From Dyella lipolytica (GTDB lineage: Bacteria; Pseudomonadota; Gammaproteobacteria; Xanthomonadales; Rhodanobacteraceae): a stretch of 64,000 bases of DNA. Both the position numbers and the translations under genes were made by a program. The DNA lies in the NCBI RefSeq assembly GCF_030160075.1, contig NZ_BSNQ01000003.1, forward strand, positions 1,362,328 to 1,426,327, written 5' to 3'. This document shows, in pieces, positions 46,288 to 57,000 of the stretch; position 1 is the first letter of the stretch; the number at the start of each line of letters is the position of its first letter. The notes below the pieces were generated by a model. It saw nothing but the letters and a program-made list of their open reading frames with translations. It was not told the origin of the DNA and did not search any database.

Positions 46288-47135
46288 GCGCGGACTCCGG
46301 CAGCATGCAGCAGTCGCTGCGGATGGGTGTAGACGACAAAGCTGCCCGGTCGTGCAAAACCGACCAGTGTAAGGTGAGTACTTTCGGCAAGATGAATCGC
46401 CAACGCGGTGGGAGCGGAAATTGCTGCCATGAACGTGATACCGGCACTGGCCGCTTTCGTCACCATTTCATAGCTGGCGCGGCTGGTCACGATAAGAAAA
46501 CCCTCTGCCGGATCAATGCGTGCCTTCACCATGGCACCGATCAGCTTATCCAGCGCGTTATGCCGGCCGACGTCTTCGCGAACCATCTGGATGGTGCCGT
46601 CGACATCCACCCACGCCGCGGCGTGCACGGAACCCGTCGCCGCATTGACGGGTTGCGCGGCGCGCAGTGTATCGAGCGCGCGCTCCAAGGCCGCCGCTTC
46701 GATGCGAGGCCCATTGCCGACGGGTGCAGGATGACGCACCGCATCTTCCAGCATACGCGCACCGCACAAGCCGCAACCGCTGCGTCCGGGCAGCAGACGT
46801 TCGCCACCGCGGCCGGCGCGATCCTCGACCACGCTCGAATCCACCTGCATGGCCAACTCGACACCTTCCAGGCGCGGACGCACGTCGATGGATCGCAGTT
46901 CTTCCGGCTTTGCCACCAGGCCTTCGCTAAGCGAAAAACCAAGCGCGAAATCTTCCAAGTCCAGCGGCGTCACCATCATCACGGCGAACGGCACATCGTT
47001 GTAGACCATCGCCACCGGCACTTCTTCGGTGATGGCATCGTTCAACTGCTCGTGCTCGCCATGGCGGTAACGGTCTACGCGACGCGTCACGTAGCCGTGG
47101 TCGATGGACGGTGCTTCAGGGCGTTTCGGCAGCAT
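46284..47135 (-). CDS. fdsC: Formate dehydrogenase maturation sulfurtransferase FdhD/FdsC
   Basis: Chaperone that passes sulfur to the bis-MGD cofactor before insertion into the formate dehydrogenase; 283 residues. The CxxC sulfur-carrying pair is Cys121/Cys124 (SGCGLCGARML), numbering the same as in E. coli FdhD. VREDVGRHNALDKLIGA and VTSRASYEMVTKAASAGI are conserved segments. The start MLPKRPEAPS at 47135 is used because the longer frame to 47423 is basic shadow text inside fdsA. It overlaps the end of fdsA by 20 bp, so translation is likely coupled. Confidence 0.92.
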   Translation of the reverse strand: MLPKRPEAPSIDHGYVTRRVDRYRHGEHEQLNDAITEEVPVAMVYNDVPFAVMMVTPLDLEDFALGFSLSEGLVAKPEELRSIDVRPRLEGVELAMQVDSSVVEDRAGRGGERLLPGRSGCGLCGARMLEDAVRHPAPVGNGPRIEAAALERALDTLRAAQPVNAATGSVHAAAWVDVDGTIQMVREDVGRHNALDKLIGAMVKARIDPAEGFLIVTSRASYEMVTKAASAGITFMAAISAPTALAIHLAESTHLTLVGFARPGSFVVYTHPQRLLHAAGVRA

Positions 47136-49995
47136 CCAATAGTGCCTGCTGTTCGTCGGAAAACGCCTGGTAACGCTTCTGCCATTCCGAAGGTTGATTA
47201 ACGCGCGTGACCTGCACGGCAGTGACCTTGTACTCGGGGCAGTTGGTGGCCCAGTCCGAGTTTTCGGTGGTGATGACGTTGGCGCCGGAACCCGGGAAGT
47301 GGAAGGTGGTGTAGACCACGCCCGGCTGCATGCGCTCGGAGATGCGCGCGCGCAGCACAGTCTGGCCCGCGCGGCTTTCAATGCCCGCCCAGTCGTCTTC
47401 CTTGATACCGCGTTCCTCCGCATCGTGCGGGTGAATTTCCAGGCGGTCCTCGTCGTGCCACATCACATTGGCGGTACGCCGGGTCTGCGCGCCCACGTTG
47501 TACTGGCTGAGAATGCGTCCCGTGGTGAGGATCAGCGGGTGCGTTGCGTTGACCTTCTCCGAAGTTGGCACGTATTCGGTCAGCATAAAGCGGCCCTTGC
47601 CGCGCACGAACTCGCCGACATGCATCACTGGCGTACCATCGGGATGCTGCTCGTTGCACGGCCACTGGATCGAGCCGAGCTGGTCGATCTTGTCGAAGCT
47701 CACGCCGTGGAAGGTCGGAGTCAACATCGCGATCTCATCCATGATTTCGGATGGATGCTTGTAATGCATCGGATAACCCATCGCGTTGGACAGCAGCTGC
47801 GTCACCTCCCAGTCGGCGTAACGGCCTTTCGGCTCCATCACCTTGCGCACGCGCGAAATGCGGCGTTCGGCGTTGGTGAAAGTGCCGTCCTTTTCCAGGA
47901 ACGAGCAGCCGGGAAGGAACACATGCGCGAACTTTGCCGTCTCGTTGAGGAACAAGTCCTGCACTACCACGCATTCCATCGACTGCAATGCGGCGGTGAC
48001 GTGCTGGGTATTGGGGTCGGATTGAGCGATGTCTTCACCTTCGATGTACAGGCCCTTGAAGCTGCCGTCGATCGCGGCCTCGAACATATTGGGAATGCGC
48101 AGGCCAGGCTCGTCATGCAAAGGCACACCCCAGGCCGCCTCGAACGATCCGCGCACTTCCGCATCGCCGACATGGCGATAGCCGGGGAACTCGTGCGGGA
48201 ACGATCCCATGTCGCACGAACCCTGCACATTGTTCTGCCCGCGTAGCGGATTCACGCCGACGCCTTCGCGGCCGATATTGCCGGTGGCCATGGCAAGGTT
48301 GGCGATACCCATCACCGCCGTCGAACCCTGCGCATGCTCGGTCACGCCCAGACCGTAATAGATAGCCCCATTACCGCCCGTGGCGTACAGACGCGCGGCA
48401 CCGCGCACCAACGCGGCAGGCACGCCGGTTTCGGCTTCCATCGCTTCCGGGCTGTACTTGTCTTGCGCGACGAACGTACGCCATTTGTCGAACGCCACAC
48501 GATCACAACGTGCCGCAACGAATGCTTCGTCAACTAGCCCTTCGGTCACGATCACATGAGCCAGCGTATTGAGCACCGCCACATTGGTGCCGGGCTTGAG
48601 CTTGAGGTGGTAGTCGGCCTTGATATGCGGCGTACGCACCAGATCGATACGACGCGGATCGACAATGATCAGCTTCGCGCCCGCACGCAGACGCTGCTTC
48701 ATCTGCGAACCGAACACCGGATGCGCGTCCGTGGGATTGGCGCCGATGATCAGCACGACATCGGTCTGCTCGATGGAATCGAAATCCTGCGTACCGGCAG
48801 ATTCCCCCATGGTCGCCTTCAAGCCGTAACCCGTCGGCGAATGGCAGACGCGCGCGCAAGTGTCGACGTTGTTATTGCCGAAGCCGGCTCGGACCAGCTT
48901 CTGCACTAGATAGGTTTCTTCATTCGTGCAGCGCGAGGAGGTGATGCCGCCGATCGAAAATTTCCCGTAAGCAGCCTGCAGCCGCTTGAACTCGCTGGCG
49001 ACGTGCGCGATCGCCTCGTCCCAGCTGGCGATGCGCCACGGCTCGTTGATCTTGTTGCGGATCATCGGCGTATTGATACGATCCGGATGCGTCGCGTAAC
49101 CGATGGCAAAGCGGCCCTTCACGCAGGAGTGGCCATGGTTGGCATGACCGTCCTTGTTCGGCACCATGCGCACGATTTCATCGCCCTTCATCTCGGCGCG
49201 GAAGCTGCAACCGACACCGCAGTAAGCGCAGGTCGTGACCGCGCTATGTTCGGCCTGACCGCGATCGATCAACGATTTTTCCGACAATGTTGCCGTTGGG
49301 CAGGCTTGCACGCAGGCGCCGCAGGAAACGCATTCGGAATCCAGGAAGCGGTTGTCCTGACTGGCGGCAACTTTCGACTCGAAGCCGCGCCCCTGGATGG
49401 TCAGCGCGAACGTACCTTGTACTTCGTCGCAAGCGCGCACACAGCGCGAGCAGACGATGCATTTTGAGGGATCGAAGGTGAAGTACGGGTTGGATTCGTC
49501 CTTGGCGACGAAGTGCGGATTGGCTTCGCCTTGCTTCGTCTTTGCATAAACGTGATTGTCGCCATCGTAGCCATAGCGCACTTCGCGTAAACCGACTACA
49601 CCGGCCATGTCCTGCAGTTCGCAATGCCCGTTGGCCGGACAGGTGAGGCAATCCAGCGGATGATCGGAGATGTAAAGCTCCATCACGCCGCGTCGAATAT
49701 CGGCCAGTTTCGTCGTCTGCGTGCTGACCTTCATACCGTCGGCGACCGGCGTAGTGCATGAGGCCGGATAACCCTTGCGACCCTCGATCTCAACCAGACA
49801 CAAGCGGCACGAACCGAAAGCCTCGAGCATATCGGTCGCGCATAACTTCGGAATGTTGATGCCCGCCTGGGCGGCAGCGCGCATCACCGATGTACCTTCC
49901 GGCACACTGATGCTGCGGCCGTCGATCTCCAGCGTGATCTGCGTATCCGACTTGACGGCAGGTGTACCGCGGTCGATTTCGACGATGGACAGCAT
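47116..49995 (-). CDS. fdsA: NAD-dependent formate dehydrogenase, molybdenum/tungsten catalytic subunit FdsA
   Basis: Oxidises formate to CO2 at a bis-MGD metal centre; cytoplasmic, 959 residues. All centres are visible: [2Fe-2S] ligands Cys52, 63, 66, 80; the His-Cys3 cluster His112, Cys116, 119, 125; two ferredoxin-type clusters from Cys179-189 and Cys222-232; and the Mo-domain cluster Cys256, 259, 263, 291. The metal ligand is Cys384 in VDTCARVCHSPTGYG, next to the catalytic His385, so it is a Cys rather than a selenocysteine enzyme. AGGAGG nine bases before the ATG supports the start. Electrons pass to FdsB. Confidence 0.95.
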   Translation of the reverse strand: MLSIVEIDRGTPAVKSDTQITLEIDGRSISVPEGTSVMRAAAQAGINIPKLCATDMLEAFGSCRLCLVEIEGRKGYPASCTTPVADGMKVSTQTTKLADIRRGVMELYISDHPLDCLTCPANGHCELQDMAGVVGLREVRYGYDGDNHVYAKTKQGEANPHFVAKDESNPYFTFDPSKCIVCSRCVRACDEVQGTFALTIQGRGFESKVAASQDNRFLDSECVSCGACVQACPTATLSEKSLIDRGQAEHSAVTTCAYCGVGCSFRAEMKGDEIVRMVPNKDGHANHGHSCVKGRFAIGYATHPDRINTPMIRNKINEPWRIASWDEAIAHVASEFKRLQAAYGKFSIGGITSSRCTNEETYLVQKLVRAGFGNNNVDTCARVCHSPTGYGLKATMGESAGTQDFDSIEQTDVVLIIGANPTDAHPVFGSQMKQRLRAGAKLIIVDPRRIDLVRTPHIKADYHLKLKPGTNVAVLNTLAHVIVTEGLVDEAFVAARCDRVAFDKWRTFVAQDKYSPEAMEAETGVPAALVRGAARLYATGGNGAIYYGLGVTEHAQGSTAVMGIANLAMATGNIGREGVGVNPLRGQNNVQGSCDMGSFPHEFPGYRHVGDAEVRGSFEAAWGVPLHDEPGLRIPNMFEAAIDGSFKGLYIEGEDIAQSDPNTQHVTAALQSMECVVVQDLFLNETAKFAHVFLPGCSFLEKDGTFTNAERRISRVRKVMEPKGRYADWEVTQLLSNAMGYPMHYKHPSEIMDEIAMLTPTFHGVSFDKIDQLGSIQWPCNEQHPDGTPVMHVGEFVRGKGRFMLTEYVPTSEKVNATHPLILTTGRILSQYNVGAQTRRTANVMWHDEDRLEIHPHDAEERGIKEDDWAGIESRAGQTVLRARISERMQPGVVYTTFHFPGSGANVITTENSDWATNCPEYKVTAVQVTRVNQPSEWQKRYQAFSDEQQALLDAAETP

Positions 49996-50009
49996 GATGC
50001 ATTACCTCC

Positions 50010-51569
50010 TCAGGACGCCTTGCGTTGCGACGTACCTGCGAAATCTTCGGGATAGTGATCGAGCGCGCTGAGCACCGGGAACGGCGCCATGCCGCCCAGC
50101 GCACAGAGCGAGCCGGCAAGCATGGTCTGACACAGGTCGCGCAGCAGTACTTCGTTGCGTTCGCGTTCGGCGATGCTGCCTGCGAGCATGCGGTCGATCA
50201 CCTCGACGCCACGCGTAGAGCCAATGCGACACGGCGTACACTTGCCACAGGATTCAATCGCGCAGAATTCCATCGCGAAACGCGCCTGCGCGGCCATGTC
50301 GACCGTATCGTCGAACACCACCACGCCGCCATGGCCGACCATGCCGTTGATGGCGGCAAAGGCTTCGTAATCGATCGGCGTATCCAACTGTGATACGGGA
50401 ATATACGCACCCAGCGGGCCACCTACCTGCACCGCACGCACCGGACGACCGCTGGCCGTACCGCCGCCGTAATCCTCGATCAATTCGCGCAGCGTAAGAC
50501 CAAAGGCGCGTTCTACCAGGCCACCGCGCTTGATATTGCCCGCCAGCTGGATCGGCATCGTGCCGCGCGACCGGCCTGTGCCGAAGTCGCGATAAAACGT
50601 GGCGCCGCGATCCAGGATGATCGGTACGGTGGCCAGCGTAATCACGTTATTGATGACGGTCGGCTTGCCGAACAACCCTTGGATCGCCGGCAGCGGCGGC
50701 TTGAAACGCACCTGCCCGCGCCTGCCTTCGAGGCTTTCCAGCAAGGATGTTTCCTCACCGCATATATAGGCACCGGCAGCCATGCGCACTTCCAGATGGA
50801 AGGCTTTGCCACTGCCGCAAATATTCTCGCCGAGATAGCCGCCGGCTTTGGCCGCATCGATCGCCGCTTCGAGTGCGCGTTGCGCATGCGGATATTCGAT
50901 ACGCAGATAGATATAGCCGTGCGTCGCACCGACCGCCAGGCCGGCGATCGTCATGCCTTCGATCAGCACGAAGGGATCGCCTTCCATCACCATGCGATCC
51001 GAAAAAGTGCCCGAATCACCTTCGTCGGCATTGCATACGATGTATTTCTGATCCGCCGTCGCATCGAAGCAGGTTTTCCACTTGATGCCTGCAGGAAACG
51101 CCGCGCCGCCACGACCGCGCAGACCGGAATCGGTAACAGCCTGCACAATGGCAGCAGGTTCCATTTTCAACGCGGCGGCGAGACCGCGATAACCGCCATG
51201 CGCGCGGTAATCGTCCAGGCTGCGCGGATCGACGATGCCTACGCGTGCGAAGGTGAGTCGCTGCTGGCTCTTTAGCCAGGGAATGTCTTCGGTGGGACCT
51301 AATGCCAGGACATCGTCGCCGCCATGCAGGAAATCGGCATCGAACAACGCGGCGACATTCCCCGGCTGCACCGGTCCATAGGCCACGCGTCCTTGGCCTG
51401 TCTCCACTTCCACCATCGGTTCCAGCCAGTACAGGCCGCGTGAACCGTTGCGCACGATGCGTACGTCGGCGTTGCGCACTGCGGCTTCGGCAGCGATCGC
51501 TTTCGCCACGGCCTCGGCACCCAATGACAGCGCGCTGGCATCGCACGGCACGTAAACCGTCACGCTCAT
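50010..51569 (-). CDS. fdsB: Formate dehydrogenase NADH-side subunit FdsB
   Basis: Flavoprotein subunit of 519 residues that takes electrons from FdsA and reduces NAD, homologous to NuoF of complex I. A thioredoxin-like N-terminal part of about 110 residues precedes the NuoF fold. FMN/NAD motifs are [31 protein letters not shown] and [19 protein letters not shown]-like text ([20 protein letters not shown]). The C-terminal [4Fe-4S] site is [13 protein letters not shown] with a later Cys in SLCALGG. The start at 51569 overlaps the fdsG stop as ATGA. Confidence 0.94.
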   Translation of the reverse strand: MSVTVYVPCDASALSLGAEAVAKAIAAEAAVRNADVRIVRNGSRGLYWLEPMVEVETGQGRVAYGPVQPGNVAALFDADFLHGGDDVLALGPTEDIPWLKSQQRLTFARVGIVDPRSLDDYRAHGGYRGLAAALKMEPAAIVQAVTDSGLRGRGGAAFPAGIKWKTCFDATADQKYIVCNADEGDSGTFSDRMVMEGDPFVLIEGMTIAGLAVGATHGYIYLRIEYPHAQRALEAAIDAAKAGGYLGENICGSGKAFHLEVRMAAGAYICGEETSLLESLEGRRGQVRFKPPLPAIQGLFGKPTVINNVITLATVPIILDRGATFYRDFGTGRSRGTMPIQLAGNIKRGGLVERAFGLTLRELIEDYGGGTASGRPVRAVQVGGPLGAYIPVSQLDTPIDYEAFAAINGMVGHGGVVVFDDTVDMAAQARFAMEFCAIESCGKCTPCRIGSTRGVEVIDRMLAGSIAERERNEVLLRDLCQTMLAGSLCALGGMAPFPVLSALDHYPEDFAGTSQRKAS

Positions 51570-52066
51570 GTCGCCTCCGATTGCAGCCACGCGTCGAAAC
51601 TTTCGGGGGTGACCCTGCCCTTCAATTCGTCATCGACCATCATCGCCGGCGAACAGGCGCAGTTGCCCAGACAGTAGACCGGCTCCAGCGTCCACGCGCC
51701 GTCGGCCGTTGTCTCATGAAAATCCACGCCAAGCCGTTGCTTGATGTGCTGTTCCAGTTTCATCGCACCCATCGACTGACAAGATTCCGCGCGGCACAGG
51801 TAGATGACGCGCTTGCCGGCCGGATGCGTGCGAAAGAAGTGATAGAACGAAACGACGCCATGCACGTCGGCACGCGAGAGGTTCATTTCGCGTGCTAGCA
51901 GCGGTATCGCATCCTCCGGCACATAACCCAATGCGGATTGAATACCGTGCAACACCGGCAACAGCGCGCCCGGCTGATCCTTCAGCCGGGCGGTTACGTC
52001 GAGTACCGCATCGCGGATCTTCTCGTCGATCTGCGGCAGCGACGTAACGTTTTTTACGGATTTCAT
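51566..52066 (-). CDS. fdsG: Formate dehydrogenase gamma subunit FdsG (NuoE-like)
   Basis: 166-residue [2Fe-2S] protein of the NuoE type, partner of FdsB. The cluster ligands are in [12 protein letters not shown] and [14 protein letters not shown]. The helical N-terminus includes [24 protein letters not shown] and [19 protein letters not shown], both typical. First of the enzyme genes, 10 bp downstream of the transporter gene and overlapping fdsB by 4 bp. Confidence 0.94.
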   Translation of the reverse strand: MKSVKNVTSLPQIDEKIRDAVLDVTARLKDQPGALLPVLHGIQSALGYVPEDAIPLLAREMNLSRADVHGVVSFYHFFRTHPAGKRVIYLCRAESCQSMGAMKLEQHIKQRLGVDFHETTADGAWTLEPVYCLGNCACSPAMMVDDELKGRVTPESFDAWLQSEAT

Positions 52067-52076
52067 TCAGTCGACC

Positions 52077-53723
52077 TCAGAAGAGTGCAGCGGCCTTGCT
52101 GAGGGCTATCCATACGCCAATCAGGAACGGGATGCCTACCAGCGCCCAGGCCACGATGCCCACCACGCCGAAGCTTCCGCGCGCCGCGTCGCCGGCACTT
52201 GCCGTGACAAGAGGCGCCTCGTGCTGTAACGCGCGTTCGCGCGCAAGCTCCTCAGGTGTCATATGGTGCGCTTCCTTGACCGGCTTGACCAGCAAGTTGG
52301 CGATCAGCCCGATGAACAACAAACCGGCCAGAATGTACAAAGTGCGGTCGTAAACCAGGCTCTTGGCGACGCCCGCATCGAGTTGCGCCTGACGCACCGC
52401 GGCGATCAGAAACGGCCCCGCTACGCCCGCCACCGACCATGCAGTGAGCAGGCGTCCGTGAATGGCGCCAACCATTTGTGTACCAAAAATGTCCGCCAGG
52501 TAAGCCGGCACCGTAGAGAAGCCGCCGCCGTACATCGACATGATCACGCAGACGGCAATCACGAACATGGCGGCGAGGCCCAGGTGTCCCAGTGTCGGCA
52601 AAGTGCAATACAACACGATGCCGAGCACGAAGAACACCGCATAGGTGGTCTTGCGCCCGATGAAGTCGGATGTGGATGCCCAGAAAATACGGCCTAGGCT
52701 GTTGAACAGACTGATCAATCCGACCAACCCTGCCGCGGAAGCAGCAAGCGCAGCCTTCTGCACCGTCGTCAGCGCTACGGTCGTACCCACGCCAAGCAGG
52801 CGTCCGCCGAATACATCCTGCAGCATCGGGCTGGCCATCGCGAGCACGCCGATGCCGGCCGTCACATTCATGCACAGCACGATCCAGAGCAACCAGAACT
52901 GCGGCGTTTTCCAGGCGGTGTTCAAATGCACATGGTGCTGGGTGATCAGCTTGTTCGACGACGCTGCGGGTGCGCTCCAGCCTTTCGGCGCCCAGCCATT
53001 TGGCGTAACCCGGAAGCCGAACGCGCCGGCGGCCATCGCAATGTAATAAATGATGCCCATCACGATCAAGGTATTGGCCACGCCAGGCACGTCGCCGCGG
53101 GTGAAATGCGCCATCAGAGCCACCGCGATCGGCGCACCGATCATCGCACCACCGCCGAAGCCCATGATCGCGAAACCGGTCGCCATACCGCGACGATCCG
53201 GAAACCATTTGATCAAGGTAGACACCGGCGTGATATAGCCGAGGCCCAGCCCCACGCCGCCGAGCACACCGCAGCCCAGGAAAACCAGCCACAACTGGTG
53301 CATCGACACGCCGATACCGCCGAGGACCAGTCCACCGCCCCAGCACAGCGCGGCGATGAAACCGGCCTTACGAGGACCGGCGCGCTCAAGCCAGCCGCCC
53401 CAGATCGCCGCTGAAATACCCAGCATCGCGATGAAGGTTTCAAAAATGTGCGTGACCGCCGGCACGGTCCAGTTGCACGATGTCGCAAACAGCTGGGCGA
53501 AGAAACCTAAGCTTTCGCAGCTGGCCGCACCGGGCACCAGCTTGCTCATCGGCAACCAGAACACCGAAAAGCCATACGCCATGCCGATACACAAATGGAT
53601 GGCCAAAGCCGCCGGTGGTACCAGCCACCGATTGAAGCGCGGACCTGCAATGGTGCGTTCCCTTGCCAACAATCCCGGCGCTTTTCCACTAGGCGCCGAT
53701 ACAGCCTCAGGCACGACAGTCAT
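52077..53723 (-). CDS. OFA-family MFS transporter (oxalate/formate antiporter type)
   Basis: Inner-membrane carrier of 548 residues with about twelve helices, the first from LVPPAALAIHLCIGMAYGFSVF. The MFS loop motif appears as GWLERAGPRKAGFI, and GYITPVSTLIKWFPDRRGMATGFAIMGFGGGAMIG is characteristic of the OFA clade. A second-half loop holds STSDFIGRKTTYAVFF. The N-terminus and the segment CESLGFFAQLFATSCNWTV are longer than in OxlT. AAGGGGAAG precedes the start. As first gene of the fds operon it most likely moves formate, though oxalate or another carboxylate is possible. Confidence 0.88.
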   Translation of the reverse strand: MTVVPEAVSAPSGKAPGLLARERTIAGPRFNRWLVPPAALAIHLCIGMAYGFSVFWLPMSKLVPGAASCESLGFFAQLFATSCNWTVPAVTHIFETFIAMLGISAAIWGGWLERAGPRKAGFIAALCWGGGLVLGGIGVSMHQLWLVFLGCGVLGGVGLGLGYITPVSTLIKWFPDRRGMATGFAIMGFGGGAMIGAPIAVALMAHFTRGDVPGVANTLIVMGIIYYIAMAAGAFGFRVTPNGWAPKGWSAPAASSNKLITQHHVHLNTAWKTPQFWLLWIVLCMNVTAGIGVLAMASPMLQDVFGGRLLGVGTTVALTTVQKAALAASAAGLVGLISLFNSLGRIFWASTSDFIGRKTTYAVFFVLGIVLYCTLPTLGHLGLAAMFVIAVCVIMSMYGGGFSTVPAYLADIFGTQMVGAIHGRLLTAWSVAGVAGPFLIAAVRQAQLDAGVAKSLVYDRTLYILAGLLFIGLIANLLVKPVKEAHHMTPEELARERALQHEAPLVTASAGDAARGSFGVVGIVAWALVGIPFLIGVWIALSKAAALF

Positions 53724-54008
53724 AATTGCTTCCCCTTGTTAAGCATGGGACAACTCAACTGATACATCGCTCTAGCGACACGACTAACTTTAGCCCAAGC
53801 GTAGCCGCAAGCGCTTACGACTTAAGTCGACTATTTATCGCTGCGCAACATGTCATATTCGAGAAGACATGCCGCAGCGCTCCAAGTTTATGTATGCGGG
53901 CAAAGTTTTAAGGCAACGGGACAGCTGCACGGCAGTCTATACCGTCGTGCAGCGCAATATGGCTACCGATGTTACGCGCACGACATCGACTGCCGTACGC
54001 GTATTGCC
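53724..54008. promoter_or_regulatory. Upstream region of the formate operon with palindrome CGACTTAAGTCG
   Basis: The 285-bp gap must carry the promoter of the transporter-fds operon (minus strand). A perfect 12-base palindrome, CGACTTAAGTCG, lies at 53819-53830, about 100 bp before the start codon. AAGCGCTT sits beside it at 53810-53817. It could bind a dimeric regulator, but no LysR-type gene such as fdsR is adjacent. No clear -35/-10 pair was found. Confidence 0.35.
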
Positions 54009-57000
54009 TCAGGGCATGTCGTCCGAATCGGCCGGCCCATCGACATGAATCTGATTCGCCGCCGGCACCGTGATCGGCTTCATGCCGGCCGCCTGCAAAT
54101 GCGTGTTCAGCGCCGCCAGATCCGTGGTGCGAATCGACTGCCATTGCGTCACCGCCTTGTCGAGATTCGCCTTGTATTCGGCAAATGCCTGCTGCTGACC
54201 AGCAGTCGGCGCGCGATCGGCACCTTCCACGTCGGTGGCGATGCCGGTGAGCGCATCGTTCATTGCGGCCAGGTTGGTGGATGTTTCGGCGTCACCTGAT
54301 ACCAGCGGATCGGTCTTCTTGCGCAGCGCGTCGACTTCATCGCGCAAGGGTTTGTGCGCGGCATCGGGACCGAGTTTTTTCTGCAACTCGTCGAGCTGGC
54401 CACGCACGGATTCCAGTTCGCCATCCCCCTGCCAGACTTGCTGCAAGGCGGCGCCGATCTCGCGCGAGAACGCCAGGCCAGCGGCCAGCGCGTCGTGATC
54501 GGGCGTAACACGCGGATCCATCGTCACCGTCAGAGGCGCGCGATACGACTTGCCATCGACGGTGAGCACGACCTGATAGTTGCCCGGCAACACCAGCGGG
54601 CCTTCGGGCGTAAGCGGCGTATCCGAATCCCAGGTCGCGGCAATGCTGTAGCCATACAGCAGCGCCTGCGGGCGCGGATAGCGCAGGTTCCAGACAAAGC
54701 GATGCGCTCCGGCGGTGGTGCCCAGTGTTTCCGGAGAACCCAGCCAGCCTTTGGTGAAGTAGCGCTCTGCTGGGAGCTTTTCCGGTTTGTCCGCACTCGA
54801 AAAGTGACGCACGGTCTTGCCGTCACTATCGAGGATATCCAGCGTTACCGATCCCTTGGCGGCGCTCGCCAGCTGGTAATCGATGATCGCGCCGGCCGGC
54901 GGATTCTTGCCTAGCGGTTCATCCTGCGGCAGCGGCGTGTCGCGGTTTTCGTTGGCGCGCACGCGCACCGCGGACGCCGGTTTGTAGAGCACGGTTTCGC
55001 GTCCCGCATTTGCATTGGCCTGGCGCAGCGGCGTGATGTCATCGAGGATCCAGATCGCGCGTCCCTGTGTGCCGACGATCAGGTCGTTGTCATGCACCAG
55101 CAAATCGCGCACCCACGCAGTCGGCAAATTGCGCTGCAAGGATTGCCAATGTGCGCCGTCGTCAAACGACACGAACACGCCGCGATCCGTGCCGGCGAAC
55201 AGCAGACCTTCGCGCTGCGTGTCGACACGTACCACGCTGACAAAATCATCTTGCGGCAAGCCCGCGGCGATGTCCGTCCAGGTCTTGCCGTAATCGCTCG
55301 TGCGCCAGGCGTGCGGACGGAAATCGTCCTGCCGGTGGTTATCGACAGCGATATAAGCCGTTCCCGCATGCAAAGCGGACGCATCGACCGAGCTGACAAT
55401 GCCCCAGCTCGGTAGATCCTTCGGCGTGATGTTCTGCCAGTTCTTGCCTACGTCGCGGGTTAGCTGGACCGAACCGTCGTCCGTGCCGATCCAGATTTCG
55501 TCATTGCTGAGCGGCGACGGTGCGATGCTGTAGATCACCCCATAACCGCAGTCATGCGCCTGCTGCGCGGTCGGATTGCCGTCGCAATCTTTGGCATCTG
55601 CTTTCTTACCGCTGAGATCGGGACTGATGACGTCCCAGTGCTGACCCTGGTCGGTGCTGCGGAACAGCACCTGTGCGCCCAAATACAACGCATACGGCGC
55701 TTTCGCCGAAAAGGCGATCGGCGTGATCCACGTGTAGTGATATTTGAAGTTGGTCGGTCGCTGGCCGTAACTGTTCACTGGCCACGCCGTCACATTCTGC
55801 ACGACGCCCGTGTTGCGATCCCAGCGAGAGACGCGACCGCCAAGACCGGAACCGAAGACGATGTTCGGATCACCCGGATAAGGCAGATCGTAGTCGCGCT
55901 CATCGCCACCTACCGGTCGCCAATCGCGATAGGAAATAGCACCGTAATCGCTGCGGCTGGCGATGCCGACCGTGCCCGAATCTTGCTGGCCGGAATAAAT
56001 CCAGTACGGGAACTGATTGTCGGCACCCAGGTGATAGAACTGGCCGGTGGGCTGGTTGTACCAGCTGCTCCAGCTCTGTCCGCCATTCACGCTCACCACC
56101 GCGCCCTGGTCGCTCGCGGCGATCATGCGTTGCGGATTTTTCGGATTGATCCACAGGAAGTGGTAATCGTCGCCACCCGGCGCACCCTTGAACACTTCCC
56201 AATGCTTGCCACCGTCGTCGGAACGACGGATCGACTGACCCGCCGAATAGATACGATCGCGATCGCTGGGATCGACGGTGATGCGGCTGAAGTAATCGTT
56301 GGGCAACCACGATTCGTGGCTCACCGCCTGCCAGTTCGCGCCGCCGTCGTCGGAGCGGTACAAGCCGCTTTGCTGATGCGAGGTTGCGTCGTTGACCACG
56401 GCGTACACACGACCGCCGCTGGTGGTAGCAAGACCGACGCGCGCCAGCGAGCCGGTCGGCCAACCGTTCCCGCTTATGCGCTTCCAGGTCACGCCGCCAT
56501 CGACGGATTTGTACAGACCACTGCCCGGCCCCGCGTTCGGCTGGAAATACGACAGCCATGGATAGTTGCGCACTTGCCACGCCGCCGCGTACACGATCTT
56601 CGGATTGGACGGATCGGTGGCCATATCCACCACGCCGGTATCGGCGTCGATAAACAAGGTCTGCGTCCAGGTCTTGCCACCGTCGGTCGAGCGATACACG
56701 CCGCGCTCTTTATTCGGGCCGAAGTAATGGCCGAGCACGCCGACCAGCAAGGTGTTCGCATCGTGCGGATCGACCACGATGGCACCAATGTGCTTGCTCT
56801 CGATCAGGCCCACGTGCTGCCAGCTCTTGCCGCCGTCGGCCGAGCGATACACGCCGTTGCCGGCCGCCACGTCGTAGCGCGCGGCGACCTGGCCGCTGCC
56901 TGCGTAGACCACGTTCGGATTCGACGGCGCGACGGCCAACGCACCGATCGGCGCCGTCGCCACGTTGTCGAAGGTCGGCTCCCAGGTGCGTCCGGCATCG

